IMG/VR virus record: IMGVR_UViG_3300020141_000039
Coordinates: 1-20,031 of that record
Length of the DNA: 20,031 nucleotides
Strand: one strand, 5' to 3'
From: a virus
This document shows positions 7,237-12,520 of this stretch, in pieces. The translations under genes were made by a program, and so were the position numbers. How positions within the stretch are numbered: the first letter of the stretch is position 1; the number at the start of each line of letters is the position of its first letter. The notes beneath the pieces are model-generated. The model did no database searches. It had not been told where the DNA came from and saw only the letters and a list, made by a program, of their open reading frames with translations.

Positions 7237-8123
7237 TTTTTTTTTGGTGCTAGTAAGGTTGCTAGTTTGCGACCATACTCTCGGCTTTCACGTGTCATAC
7301 GACCAGCGGCTTCTTCACCACCTGCGGCTGTTGCATCTGCGGCAAACTCATCAGTTGGTTCGTCGCCCATTCCTTCGCCTGGCATAGCATCGTCTGGATT
7401 AGACATGTCTTCTTCGCCGCCGACTTCCATGCCTGGTTCTGCACCCATCATGTCGCCACCGTTTTCACCTGTTAGTAAGCCTACGCTTTGTGTAAGTGCC
7501 TGGCGTGATGATTCTAGTGCTGTGTAGATTGTGGCCAGTGAAGGTTTCACCACTGACTCAAATTCCATGGCTAAATCAGATCCCATTTCGTCTCTTATAG
7601 AGTCTACTAGTTCTAACATTGCTTCGGCCTGCATATTTGCTGTGTCTTCCATCCAGCCTGTAATGCGGTCAACCATGTCGCGAGCGGCCATGATTAATTC
7701 GGCTTTTTCTTCTTCGCCTTCTGTGATTACATCTTCTTTTAAGCCTGCCATTTTGGCACGGATCTCTGCCTTCTCTTGTAGCTCTTGAGGAATATCTTCA
7801 AATGCGATTAGGCCTTCTTCTACTTTGGCTAGTACTAATGATTCCATTTGTGTTAGCTGTGGAGCACTTGCTTCACGCTCTTCAATGGCTGTGTTTAGTA
7901 CATCTAAGAACATTTTATTCTTAGTAAAGTTTTCGTTGTTGATAACTGCATCATAGTTAGATGCACTTTCAAACTGACTAACTTTTGTTCGTAGCTTGTT
8001 GCGGGCGTCGAGCATTTGCTCTAGCGTAAAGCTGTCTAAGTTTAGCTTCTGGCCAAACATCTGAGCCGCGCTTTCATTCAAAGCCTTTGCTGTAGGTTTT
8101 TGGTGAAATTCTGTAATTCGCAT
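7233..8123 (-). CDS. Virion/head-type structural protein with acidic tail ending at a slippery site
   Basis: A 296-residue protein, largely helical, with a Gly/Met/Glu/Asp-rich acidic disordered region (about 220-275) and a basic end (LAPKKK). The central part (AARDMVDRITGWMEDTANMQAEAM, through DSIRDEMGSDLAMEFESVV) resembles, from memory, a conserved virion structural protein of T4-like cyanophages. The N-terminus MRITEFHQKP resembles T4 capsid-targeting leaders, and LNE-S at residues 15-18 fits the T4 prohead-protease pattern (L/I-X-E before A/S/G). It may be an internal or scaffold-like head protein (inference). The start has a good ribosome site (AGGAAG). The last two sense codons plus the preceding base form A AAA AAG followed immediately by the stop, permitting extension into the -1 frame. 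Confidence 0.82.
   Translation of the reverse strand: MRITEFHQKPTAKALNESAAQMFGQKLNLDSFTLEQMLDARNKLRTKVSQFESASNYDAVINNENFTKNKMFLDVLNTAIEEREASAPQLTQMESLVLAKVEEGLIAFEDIPQELQEKAEIRAKMAGLKEDVITEGEEEKAELIMAARDMVDRITGWMEDTANMQAEAMLELVDSIRDEMGSDLAMEFESVVKPSLATIYTALESSRQALTQSVGLLTGENGGDMMGAEPGMEVGGEEDMSNPDDAMPGEGMGDEPTDEFAADATAAGGEEAAGRMTRESREYGRKLATLLAPKKK
7236..7242 (-). promoter_or_regulatory. Candidate programmed -1 ribosomal frameshift site (A AAA AAG)
   Basis: In the phase of the upstream gene the mRNA reads AAA AAA AAG TAA, giving the dnaX-type heptamer A AAA AAG directly before the stop. A one-base backward slip continues with GTA ACA GAA into 108 open codons. A weak five-base-pair hairpin (AAGTT, loop AATC, AACTT) begins about nine bases downstream, at a suitable stimulator distance, and a stronger stem follows at 7158-7189. 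The run is nine A's, so a sequencing indel is the main alternative. Confidence 0.6.
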
Positions 8124-8154
8124 ATTAGTTCTTCCTAAATGGTATTGTTAAGTT

Positions 8155-8161
8155 TATTTAT
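8155..8161 (-). promoter_or_regulatory. Late-promoter-like motif before the 296-aa gene
   Basis: ATAAATA on the minus strand, 31 bases upstream of the ATG at 8123, overlapping the stop of the previous gene. It matches seven bases of the T4 late core TATAAATA. Confidence 0.55.
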
Positions 8162-8616
8162 CTCAGCGATGCATAGAAGATGCCGTCTATTCGGCTCTTG
8201 GCATCCTTGACTTGCTCTGTGACTAGTTCCCAGCGCCAAAGTGCTGTGTCTTTAGTAACATAATCTTTGCTTACTTTCATGGTGTTTTTGTAAAATACTG
8301 AATCCATATAGTTTTTTTGAAAACGTTTATCTTCTTTTTCAATGTCATCAATTCGGGTAGACCACTTCTTATCGTGCAGTTTTGCTATGGCAAATGCTGA
8401 TACTTTTAAGTAGGTTGTTGCTATTAGTATTTTACGGGGCATTTGGAATACATTCCACATGTCATCAGGACCTCTGACGATCATGTAGTTTTTATATTTG
8501 GTAGATCGGGCATTGATGGGAACAAACATGCCACTTCTCACAGCCATGTCATATATCTGTGCTTCTAACTTTTCTGAGTCCATTATTTTATGTGTTTGGG
8601 TAGATATAGGTTTCAT
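8158..8616 (-). CDS. Hypothetical phage protein, basic, about 150 aa
   Basis: A soluble protein of 152 residues with no motif I can name. It is rich in Lys, Asp and aromatic residues, has a central beta-rich part (YKNYMIVRGPDDMWNVFQM) and a long charged helical region (DDIEKEDKRFQKNYMDSVFYK). The longer start at 8616 overlaps the preceding gene by 29 bases and has a weak AGGG eight bases upstream. A start at 8583 (MDSEKLEAQ), just after the preceding stop, would give 141 residues by coupling but lacks a ribosome site. It is part of the tightly packed 9854-to-8158 operon whose other members are nucleotidyltransferase-fold and small unknown proteins. No function can be assigned. Confidence 0.78.
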   Translation of the reverse strand: MKPISTQTHKIMDSEKLEAQIYDMAVRSGMFVPINARSTKYKNYMIVRGPDDMWNVFQMPRKILIATTYLKVSAFAIAKLHDKKWSTRIDDIEKEDKRFQKNYMDSVFYKNTMKVSKDYVTKDTALWRWELVTEQVKDAKSRIDGIFYASLR

Positions 8617-8791
8617 TATTGTTGCCCTGTACTTTAATTACAAGACTTTTCCTGATTAGGCTCTCGATTATGAAACGCTCGTGTTCTTCAAATGTTTTCA
8701 TAGACACTAACCCCTTGAGAGTTTCTAGGATAGCACGTTCTTCGCGGCTAGTCCAAGTATCAAGGCTTCTAACAAGTTCGTTTAGTTTCAT
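8588..8791 (-). CDS. Small hypothetical protein with winged-helix-like pattern
   Basis: A 67-residue protein: helices around ELVRSLDTWTSREERAIL, EHERFIIESLIRKSLVIKV, then a short beta hairpin ending NETYIYPNT. The order (helices, then 'LIRKSLVIKVQGNNNETYIYP') is reminiscent of a small winged-helix domain, but this is an impression without diagnostic residues. The N-terminus MKLNELVRSL is short and amphipathic like its neighbours' leaders. Its ATG overlaps the stop of the preceding gene by one base (TAATG), so it is translationally coupled. Confidence 0.72.
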   Translation of the reverse strand: MKLNELVRSLDTWTSREERAILETLKGLVSMKTFEEHERFIIESLIRKSLVIKVQGNNNETYIYPNT

Positions 8792-9135
8792 TATAGTTGT
8801 GTTAGTTGTCTGCGTAGATCAGTTAACTGTTTAGTTACAGCGGTAATCTGATCTTGAATAGCTTTACGCTGTTCTAGGCGTTGCTTTTGTTGTTGTGCCA
8901 TCATAGCACTTTGTATTTTTGGGTCATTAGATGTTGCTGGCATAGCCGCTGCCATACCCGCGGCAGTTTGTAAAGCGCCTGTTCCTGCTTTACCTATTGC
9001 GCCGCCTACAGCTTGAGCACCTTTTGCCAGTGCGCCGCCTACCGCAGAGCCTACTCTTGCCGCTCCGGCGGCAACTGCTGGCAGAAACTCATTTAGTTGT
9101 TTATCATCTTCGTTTACTATGTCTTGTAATCTCAT
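8791..9135 (-). CDS. Small Ala/Gly-rich protein with coiled-coil end; possible internal virion protein
   Basis: A 114-residue protein in three parts: a leader MRLQDIVNEDDKQLNEF; a strongly Ala/Gly/Val-rich stretch (about 18-66) with GAARVGSAVGGALAKGAQAVGG-like periodicity, long enough to insert in or associate with membrane; and a Gln/Arg/Leu-rich coiled coil (about 78-114). Leader, glycine-zipper-like middle and coiled coil suggest a virion-internal or membrane-interacting protein, but no homologue is recognised. Its ATG overlaps the stop of the nucleotidyltransferase-like gene (ATGA) and its stop overlaps the next start. It could alternatively be a pilot- or holin-type membrane protein; confidence in function is low. 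Confidence 0.75.
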   Translation of the reverse strand: MRLQDIVNEDDKQLNEFLPAVAAGAARVGSAVGGALAKGAQAVGGAIGKAGTGALQTAAGMAAAMPATSNDPKIQSAMMAQQQKQRLEQRKAIQDQITAVTKQLTDLRRQLTQL

Positions 9136-9854
9136 TGTCTGCCCTCAATACTTAAATCTTTATCTACGATGTTATTCATATGATCCTGTAGTCTTTCAAT
9201 CCATTTTTTGTTACGTAGCATTTTGTATACTAGATTCTCTGTGCTAAACTCACTTGCGGCACTTTCTAATCCTGACTTACGCATACGTTTGATGTCATCC
9301 CACATGTGTTTAGCAATGTCATGATCATCTTGTTTTAAGACTAACTTTACTCTATCTCTGTAGTTAGTGTATTTACGCTGTACGTCTTCACTGTCTACGT
9401 CTATATCGGTTCGTTCTGCTTGTGATACCCACTCGTCATTTAATACACTATAGATTCCTACGCTGTGATGATCTTGTCCCACATCTTGTGCATATAGTTC
9501 TACAGGTATATCCCTAACTGTAATGTCATGTCGAGCATTGTAGTCATTCTTCTTGGCATCGAGCAACTGCTTGTATTCTTCAGTATCAGGCACTTGCACT
9601 ATAATGTGTAGATCTATATCACTGTGACTTGTATAGCTATAAGCCGCATTACTACCACTGATAGTAATGTCAACTACATCTAGTTCAACGCCAATGAACT
9701 CTTCAAAGTGTTTGGCTATCTTAAGTAGGCCTTGTCTAATCTCTGGAATCAGTTGTTGGTTGGCAAATAGTTTGGGATTTAGTTCGTCGTGAAACTGCAC
9801 AGCATGGTCAATGCTGAACTCGCGTACAATATCAGTAAACTCTTTTATAAGCAT
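9132..9854 (-). CDS. Nucleotidyltransferase-fold (Pol-beta-like) phage protein
   Basis: A 240-residue protein with the signature of the DNA polymerase beta-like nucleotidyltransferase fold: ISGSNAAYSYTSHSDIDLHI, giving G67-S68 and the metal-binding carboxylates D79 and D81. A third carboxylate is likely in the following strand (DIPVELYAQD). The family transfers nucleotides to proteins, small molecules or RNA; the substrate here is unknown. From memory, related proteins are widespread in T4-like phages. The leader MLIKEFTDIV resembles T4 internal-head-protein targeting peptides, raising the possibility that it is packaged and injected (inference). A CTAAATA motif lies only four bases before the ATG. 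It leads a four-gene overlapping operon (9854 to 8158). Confidence 0.8.
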   Translation of the reverse strand: MLIKEFTDIVREFSIDHAVQFHDELNPKLFANQQLIPEIRQGLLKIAKHFEEFIGVELDVVDITISGSNAAYSYTSHSDIDLHIIVQVPDTEEYKQLLDAKKNDYNARHDITVRDIPVELYAQDVGQDHHSVGIYSVLNDEWVSQAERTDIDVDSEDVQRKYTNYRDRVKLVLKQDDHDIAKHMWDDIKRMRKSGLESAASEFSTENLVYKMLRNKKWIERLQDHMNNIVDKDLSIEGRQ

Positions 9855-9858
9855 ACTG

Positions 9859-9865
9859 TATTTAG
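9859..9865 (-). promoter_or_regulatory. Late-promoter-like motif abutting the nucleotidyltransferase gene
   Basis: CTAAATA ends four bases before the ATG at 9852-9854. If used like a T4 late promoter, the transcript would begin at or just inside the start codon and be leaderless. Confidence 0.45.
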
Positions 9866-9889
9866 CGTGTTAAAAGGCCTGCGGAGTTT

Positions 9890-10318
9890 TTAAAGTCCTA
9901 GGAACTTTAGGACGTGTGGAAAACTAGTTGCGTTTAACCATCCAGTACCTGCGGCAAATGCCAGTGCTACCATAGCATACATTGTGTATTTGTTTTTGAG
10001 CTTTTCTATTTCGCCAATACGTCCTGCAAGTTTGCTGTGTGCTTCTTGATCTTCTGCGTGTAGCTTATCTGCATGTTCAAAATACTTGCCGCTGTTGGCA
10101 CGATATTCTTCCTGCATTTTTTCTAGTTTGTCTGCTAGTAGGTCGCGTGTGTTGTCTAGACAGTCGTGCATTTCCTTAACATCTGCTTTAAGGTCGCTGA
10201 TCTGTTCTTTGATCGATTCTACTTTAGTTTCAACTATGCCTACTCGCTCGGGTAATGCTGATAGTTGAGATACTGCTTCTGTATCTACTCGCGGTTTTTT
10301 TGCTGTTGCTGTGGCCAT
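9890..10318 (-). CDS. Coiled-coil protein with C-terminal membrane anchor
   Basis: A 142-residue protein: an N-terminal basic tail, a long heptad-rich coiled coil (about 20-110, starting LPERVGIVETKVESIKEQI), and one hydrophobic segment near the C-terminus (YTMYAMVALAFAAGTGWL, about 112-129). This layout resembles XhlA-type and other holin-associated phage membrane proteins, but there is no diagnostic motif. It would sit in the inner membrane with the coiled coil in the cytoplasm or periplasm. The last codons overlap a hairpin (GTCCTA...TAGGAC, 9895-9913) followed by TTTAAAAAC, a possible weak terminator. A CTAAATA motif lies about 90 bases upstream; GGAG precedes the start at somewhat long spacing. 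Confidence 0.78.
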   Translation of the reverse strand: MATATAKKPRVDTEAVSQLSALPERVGIVETKVESIKEQISDLKADVKEMHDCLDNTRDLLADKLEKMQEEYRANSGKYFEHADKLHAEDQEAHSKLAGRIGEIEKLKNKYTMYAMVALAFAAGTGWLNATSFPHVLKFLGL

Positions 10319-10408
10319 CTTAGGCTCGTCTCCAATAAGTTAAGTTCGCTCAGAACTGTGTATATTACTGTGGCCTAGTGATGTGTGATTGATAGTTGCC
10401 TATGCTAG

Positions 10409-10415
10409 TATTTAG
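10409..10415 (-). promoter_or_regulatory. Late-promoter-like motif upstream of the coiled-coil gene
   Basis: CTAAATA followed by C on the minus strand, just after the stop of the 138-residue gene and about 90 bases before the coiled-coil gene. The intervening ~95 bases hold no other recognisable feature. Confidence 0.5.
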
Positions 10416-10832
10416 TCATTCCAAGTAAACTATGGTGTTTCGGTATTGACCGGCTTGTGTGTCAAACATAGAGATAGCCAGTTCTGCAGTTTCTGTTAGG
10501 CCCACTATCATAGGTACAAAATGTAAGTCTTCAACTAGCAGGCCTTCTTCACGGCCTAATGCATCTGTAAAGCCGCCGTCGTATTCTATTTCAAAGTTGA
10601 AAGTCCATACTCTGTGAGTATTCTTATAGGCATGGCCAAACTGATAGTCTTTTAGATTAACTTCATCTACTTGTGGACTAAGTCTATATAACGGATTGAC
10701 ACGTAGTCCTATTACCTGCAATAACATTTGAAAGTTTTGTTGCTGTTGCCACTCAAGCTCGCGTCCAGGTTCTTTTCTGTATTGTTTGGTTTCAGTGACG
10801 TCAAGTAATGTTAGTATAGAGAATCTTTGCAT
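10416..10832 (-). CDS. Conserved T4-like phage protein of unknown function
   Basis: A 138-residue beta-rich protein with motifs LTLLDVTETKQYR (7-19), QQNFQMLLQVIGLRVNPLY (31-49), and VWTFNFEIEYDGGFT. From memory this pattern, with 'N-x-L-x-x-IGLRxNP' and a later 'VPxIxGLxET', recurs in T4-like cyanophages as a conserved unknown. No enzyme motif is visible and the composition suggests a structural or assembly role. It lacks a clear ribosome site; a TTAAATA motif lies five bases upstream of the ATG, so a near-leaderless late transcript is possible. The preceding gene ends in a strong terminator, so it is independently transcribed. Confidence 0.82.
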   Translation of the reverse strand: MQRFSILTLLDVTETKQYRKEPGRELEWQQQQNFQMLLQVIGLRVNPLYRLSPQVDEVNLKDYQFGHAYKNTHRVWTFNFEIEYDGGFTDALGREEGLLVEDLHFVPMIVGLTETAELAISMFDTQAGQYRNTIVYLE

Positions 10833-10837
10833 GACAG

Positions 10838-10844
10838 TATTTAA
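10838..10844 (-). promoter_or_regulatory. Late-promoter-like motif before the 138-aa gene
   Basis: TTAAATA followed by C, five bases upstream of the ATG and just downstream of a terminator. The position supports a separate transcription unit with almost no leader. Confidence 0.5.
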
Positions 10845-10850
10845 CAGTCG

Positions 10851-10878
10851 TAAAAAAGCCCACTATAAAAGTGGGCTT
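10851..10878 (-). terminator. Intrinsic terminator after the 116-aa gene
   Basis: On the minus strand AAGCCCAC, loop TTTTATA, GTGGGCTT, then TTTTA: an eight-base-pair GC-rich stem with a U-tract, 27 bases after the stop of the 116-residue gene. Confidence 0.85.
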
Positions 10879-10904
10879 AGTCTTCCCATCCCAGGGTAAG
10901 TCGA

Positions 10905-11255
10905 TTATAGAGCTGGTGCAAATACTGCAATGATATCGATAGTTGGTGTACCTGTTAGGGCTTCAACTGTACCATCTGTAAAGTCACCTGTGCCTTGCAA
11001 GCGTAGGAATACAACGTCTGTAGTTCCGCTAACAAAAGCTGAACCGTCTGCTGTACCAAAACCTGCTACTGTAAAAGCAGAGTCACCAGTACCGCCAGCA
11101 CCGTGTGCTGTAGTAAAATAATCAACATAAGCATTAAGCTCTGTGTGAGTCATGTTTGTCTTGCTGATTTTAACGATAAGTGTACGACCTGCGTCACTTG
11201 TTGCATTGCTAAACTTTTTCCAGTTTACAATGTTTGCTGAGTCCATTTGTGCCAT
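10905..11255 (-). CDS. Putative abundant virion structural protein, 116 aa
   Basis: A 116-residue beta-rich protein, high in Thr, Gly, Ala and Asp, with no signal or membrane segment (MAQMDSANIVNWKKF at the start; a GTGDFTDGTVEALTGTPT turn-rich stretch late). The composition resembles phage coat, decoration or tube-type proteins, but no family is recognised. The gene stands alone: a CTAAATA motif, a leader hairpin, a strong ribosome site (GAGGAGA) and a strong terminator enclose it as a monocistronic unit. That organisation is typical of highly expressed late proteins, so an abundant virion component is the best guess. Confidence 0.78.
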   Translation of the reverse strand: MAQMDSANIVNWKKFSNATSDAGRTLIVKISKTNMTHTELNAYVDYFTTAHGAGGTGDSAFTVAGFGTADGSAFVSGTTDVVFLRLQGTGDFTDGTVEALTGTPTIDIIAVFAPAL

Positions 11256-11283
11256 AATATTATCTCCTCGTTTATGGTTTTTA

Positions 11284-11300
11284 GACCACCCTCTGTGGTC
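11284..11300 (-). other. Leader hairpin of the 116-aa gene
   Basis: GACCAC, loop AGAGG, GTGGTC in the minus-strand transcript, between the CTAAATA motif and the ribosome site. It is a six-base-pair stem and no U-tract follows, so an mRNA-stabilising 5' hairpin is more likely than a terminator. Confidence 0.55.
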
Positions 11301-11310
11301 CTTGTAATAT

Positions 11311-11317
11311 TATTTAG
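11311..11317 (-). promoter_or_regulatory. Late-promoter-like motif of the 116-aa gene
   Basis: CTAAATA followed by A on the minus strand, 55 bases upstream of the start and in noncoding sequence, ahead of the leader hairpin. Confidence 0.55.
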
Positions 11318-11330
11318 CCAAAGACTAAAA

Positions 11331-11600
11331 TTATTCTTCTAATGGGGGAGTTTTACGGCTTTCTTGTATTTTGAGTACGCCACGCTTAAACTTACGTGCA
11401 TCTGCTGTACGGATAGCATTTAGGAAACGGCGCTCTAGTTCGGCGCTTTCTTCTTCGTTAAACTGCTGTTTAATCAAAGCCATAAGATTGATTGCGCTCT
11501 CTATGATATTGGCACCACGGTTTTCTATCAATAGCTCAGTGTTACGGCTATTGCCTAAACTATTGAGTTCCTCTAAGATAGAGCGTGTTCTTCTTTTCAT
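11331..11600 (-). CDS. Small basic conserved phage protein
   Basis: An 89-residue, mostly helical, charged protein from the ATG at 11598-11600, which has a good ribosome site (AGGAAA). A longer frame to 11648 is rejected because the -10 box and putative transcription start fall inside it. Sequence blocks RTRSILEELNSLG, ENRGANIIESAINLMALI and ERRFLNAIRTADARKFKRG resemble, from memory, a small conserved unknown of marine T4-like phages. No DNA-binding motif is diagnostic, though the Arg/Lys-rich C-terminal half could contact nucleic acid. A sigma70 promoter (11637-11665) and a late-like GTAAATA (11621-11627) both precede it, suggesting expression early and late. Confidence 0.82.
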   Translation of the reverse strand: MKRRTRSILEELNSLGNSRNTELLIENRGANIIESAINLMALIKQQFNEEESAELERRFLNAIRTADARKFKRGVLKIQESRKTPPLEE

Positions 11601-11620
11601 ATTAGTGTTTCCTGTAGTAT

Positions 11621-11627
11621 TATTTAC
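11621..11627 (-). promoter_or_regulatory. Late-promoter-like motif before the small basic protein
   Basis: GTAAATA followed by A, 20 bases upstream of the ATG at 11600 and downstream of the sigma70 promoter on the same strand; a weaker match than the CTAAATA/ATAAATA sites. Confidence 0.4.
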
Positions 11628-11636
11628 CCTAAGTGT

Positions 11637-11665
11637 ATTATACAACATAGTTTGGTTAAAGTCAA
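11637..11665 (-). promoter_or_regulatory. Sigma70 promoter, minus-strand arm of a divergent pair
   Basis: TTGACT (11660-11665), a 17-base spacer and TATAAT (11637-11642) on the minus strand: near-consensus. It would transcribe the 89-residue protein gene with a leader of about 30 bases. Confidence 0.82.
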
Positions 11666-11670
11666 ATCTG

Positions 11671-11699
11671 TTGACTTTTTGTGCGGTCGCACATATACT
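11671..11699 (+). promoter_or_regulatory. Sigma70 promoter, plus-strand arm of a divergent pair
   Basis: TTGACT (11671-11676), a 17-base spacer and TATACT (11694-11699). Its -35 box lies five bases from that of the opposing promoter. A perfect palindrome fills most of the spacer. It probably drives the 11757-onward early-type genes. Confidence 0.82.
11680..11693. repeat. Palindrome in the promoter spacer (operator candidate)
   Basis: TGTGCG-GT-CGCACA, a perfect 6+2+6 inverted repeat lying wholly between the -35 and -10 boxes of the plus-strand promoter. It is more GC-rich than its surroundings. The placement suits a repressor or a MerR-like spacer-binding regulator; the regulator is unknown. 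Confidence 0.6.
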
Positions 11700-11702
11700 A
11701 GA

Positions 11703-11709
11703 CTAAATA
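11703..11709 (+). promoter_or_regulatory. Late-promoter-like motif on the plus strand
   Basis: CTAAATA followed by C, immediately downstream of the sigma70 -10 box and 47 bases before the ATG at 11757. It may allow the same genes to be transcribed late as well. Confidence 0.45.
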
Positions 11710-11756
11710 CATCAGTAGAAACCATGAGTCTCTACACACACTTACAGAGGACTAAA

Positions 11757-11933
11757 ATGAAATATCTATCAGAAAAGATGCAGACTATCCTAGAACGTTT
11801 AAGCGAAATGTTCCCAGGATCTAGCTATCAATCAAGTCTAGATCACTATCTAGCAGACAAAGGCATTACCGATGCCGCACAGTTGGAAAACTACATCCGA
11901 CAATTCAATTCTCAAAAGGAATCTTATCTATGA
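11757..11933 (+). CDS. Small hypothetical protein, 58 aa
   Basis: I use the ATG at 11757 (MKYLSEKMQTILERL), which follows AGAGGA at proper spacing. An upstream frame opening at 11652 runs through the promoter and is not credible. The protein is helical and acidic, with an amphipathic first half and a helix-turn pattern (SSLDHYLADKGITDAAQLENYIRQF) that looks like a small adaptor or binding domain. It is the first gene behind the plus-strand sigma70 promoter and overlaps the next gene by four bases (ATGA). The early position suggests a host-takeover or regulatory role, with no sequence proof. Confidence 0.75.
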   Translation: MKYLSEKMQTILERLSEMFPGSSYQSSLDHYLADKGITDAAQLENYIRQFNSQKESYL

Positions 11934-12052
11934 AAAACTTTTTAAACGCACTTTACGAAATCAGTATAAGCATTGGTCAAGCTCGTGCCGCGGCCGCATT
12001 GGCTCGCTCAGGCATGTACAACGAAGCCAAAGCGTTAATGCTATCTAAGTAA
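11930..12052 (+). CDS. 40-residue small protein (helical)
   Basis: The reading MKNFLNALYEISISIGQARA... ending MYNEAKALMLSK has 40 residues. Its ATG overlaps the preceding stop (ATGA) and AAAGGA lies nine bases upstream, so translation is well supported. It is Ala-rich, with an amphipathic N-terminal helix and a second helix (AAAALARSGMYNEAKALML) resembling short bacterial and phage proteins ending 'ARxGxYxEAKxLM'. No function is known. It is co-transcribed with the 58-residue gene. Confidence 0.7.
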   Translation: MKNFLNALYEISISIGQARAAAALARSGMYNEAKALMLSK

Positions 12053-12072
12053 ATATTGCGCCGCAAGGTGTA

Positions 12073-12079
12073 ATAAATA
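12073..12079 (+). promoter_or_regulatory. Late-promoter-like motif before the cupin gene
   Basis: ATAAATA followed by A on the plus strand in a 48-base noncoding gap, 21 bases upstream of the cupin ATG. It suggests the cupin and hydrolase genes can be transcribed late, apart from the preceding small genes. Confidence 0.5.
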
Positions 12080-12100
12080 ACACACACAGAAGGAGTAGCA

Positions 12101-12517
12101 ATGACTACAAAGTTTTCACACGTCAAAGGATCTGAAGTAGAGTTTAAGGGTGGCGGACTTCGCGACTTTTTTCTATACAAGGATCTCGGAGTAGCAGATG
12201 CAACTAACGGGCGTGTCCTAGCACACATTACCAAAGCCAATTTACCCCCAGAGAATTCGGGAGGCACAGGCTGGCATATTCACGTGGCAGAGTTCCAAAT
12301 CGTTTACATGCTAAAGGGTTGGGCCAAGTTCATGTACGAAGATAAAATACACCTAGTCGAAGCAGGCGATTGCGTACAGCAACGTCCTGGCATTGTACAC
12401 TATTTGTACGACTACAGCCCGGACATGGAGTATTTGGAAATCATAACTCCAGCAGACTACGGAACAGTGCCGGCTGAAGGTCCTTGCGATATACCCAATC
12501 CCACACCTTGGGAGTAA
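12101..12517 (+). CDS. Single-domain cupin protein
   Basis: A 138-residue cupin with a strong ribosome site (AAGGAG). Motif 1 is GTGWHIHVAEFQ with metal-binding H59 and H61 and a nearby E64/Q66; motif 2 is EAGDCVQQRPGIVH with the third metal ligand H100. Both beta-barrel motifs are intact, so a metal site is likely. Cupins include dioxygenases, isomerases and small-molecule binding proteins, and the substrate cannot be inferred. The C-terminus (PCDIPNPTPW) is unusually Pro-rich. The gene is followed three bases later by an alpha/beta hydrolase; the pair looks like an auxiliary metabolic cassette of bacterial origin. Confidence 0.88.
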   Translation: MTTKFSHVKGSEVEFKGGGLRDFFLYKDLGVADATNGRVLAHITKANLPPENSGGTGWHIHVAEFQIVYMLKGWAKFMYEDKIHLVEAGDCVQQRPGIVHYLYDYSPDMEYLEIITPADYGTVPAEGPCDIPNPTPWE

Positions 12518-12520
12518 GCT

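Noticed and set aside
9895-9913. Hairpin GTCCTA...TAGGAC at the end of the coiled-coil gene as a terminator
   Set aside because: Only six base pairs and an interrupted T-tract; mentioned with the gene but not called as a terminator.
11601-11648. Upstream extension of the small basic protein to a start at 11648
   Set aside because: The -10 box of the minus-strand sigma70 promoter and the expected transcript start fall inside it; the ATG at 11600 has the ribosome site.
11652-11756. Upstream extension of the 58-residue protein to 11652
   Set aside because: It would translate through the promoter and operator palindrome; the ATG at 11757 has AGAGGA at proper spacing.
11977-12267. Minus-strand open frame opposite the 40-aa and cupin genes
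   Set aside because: Overlaps two well-supported plus-strand genes and their promoter motif; composition is not protein-like.
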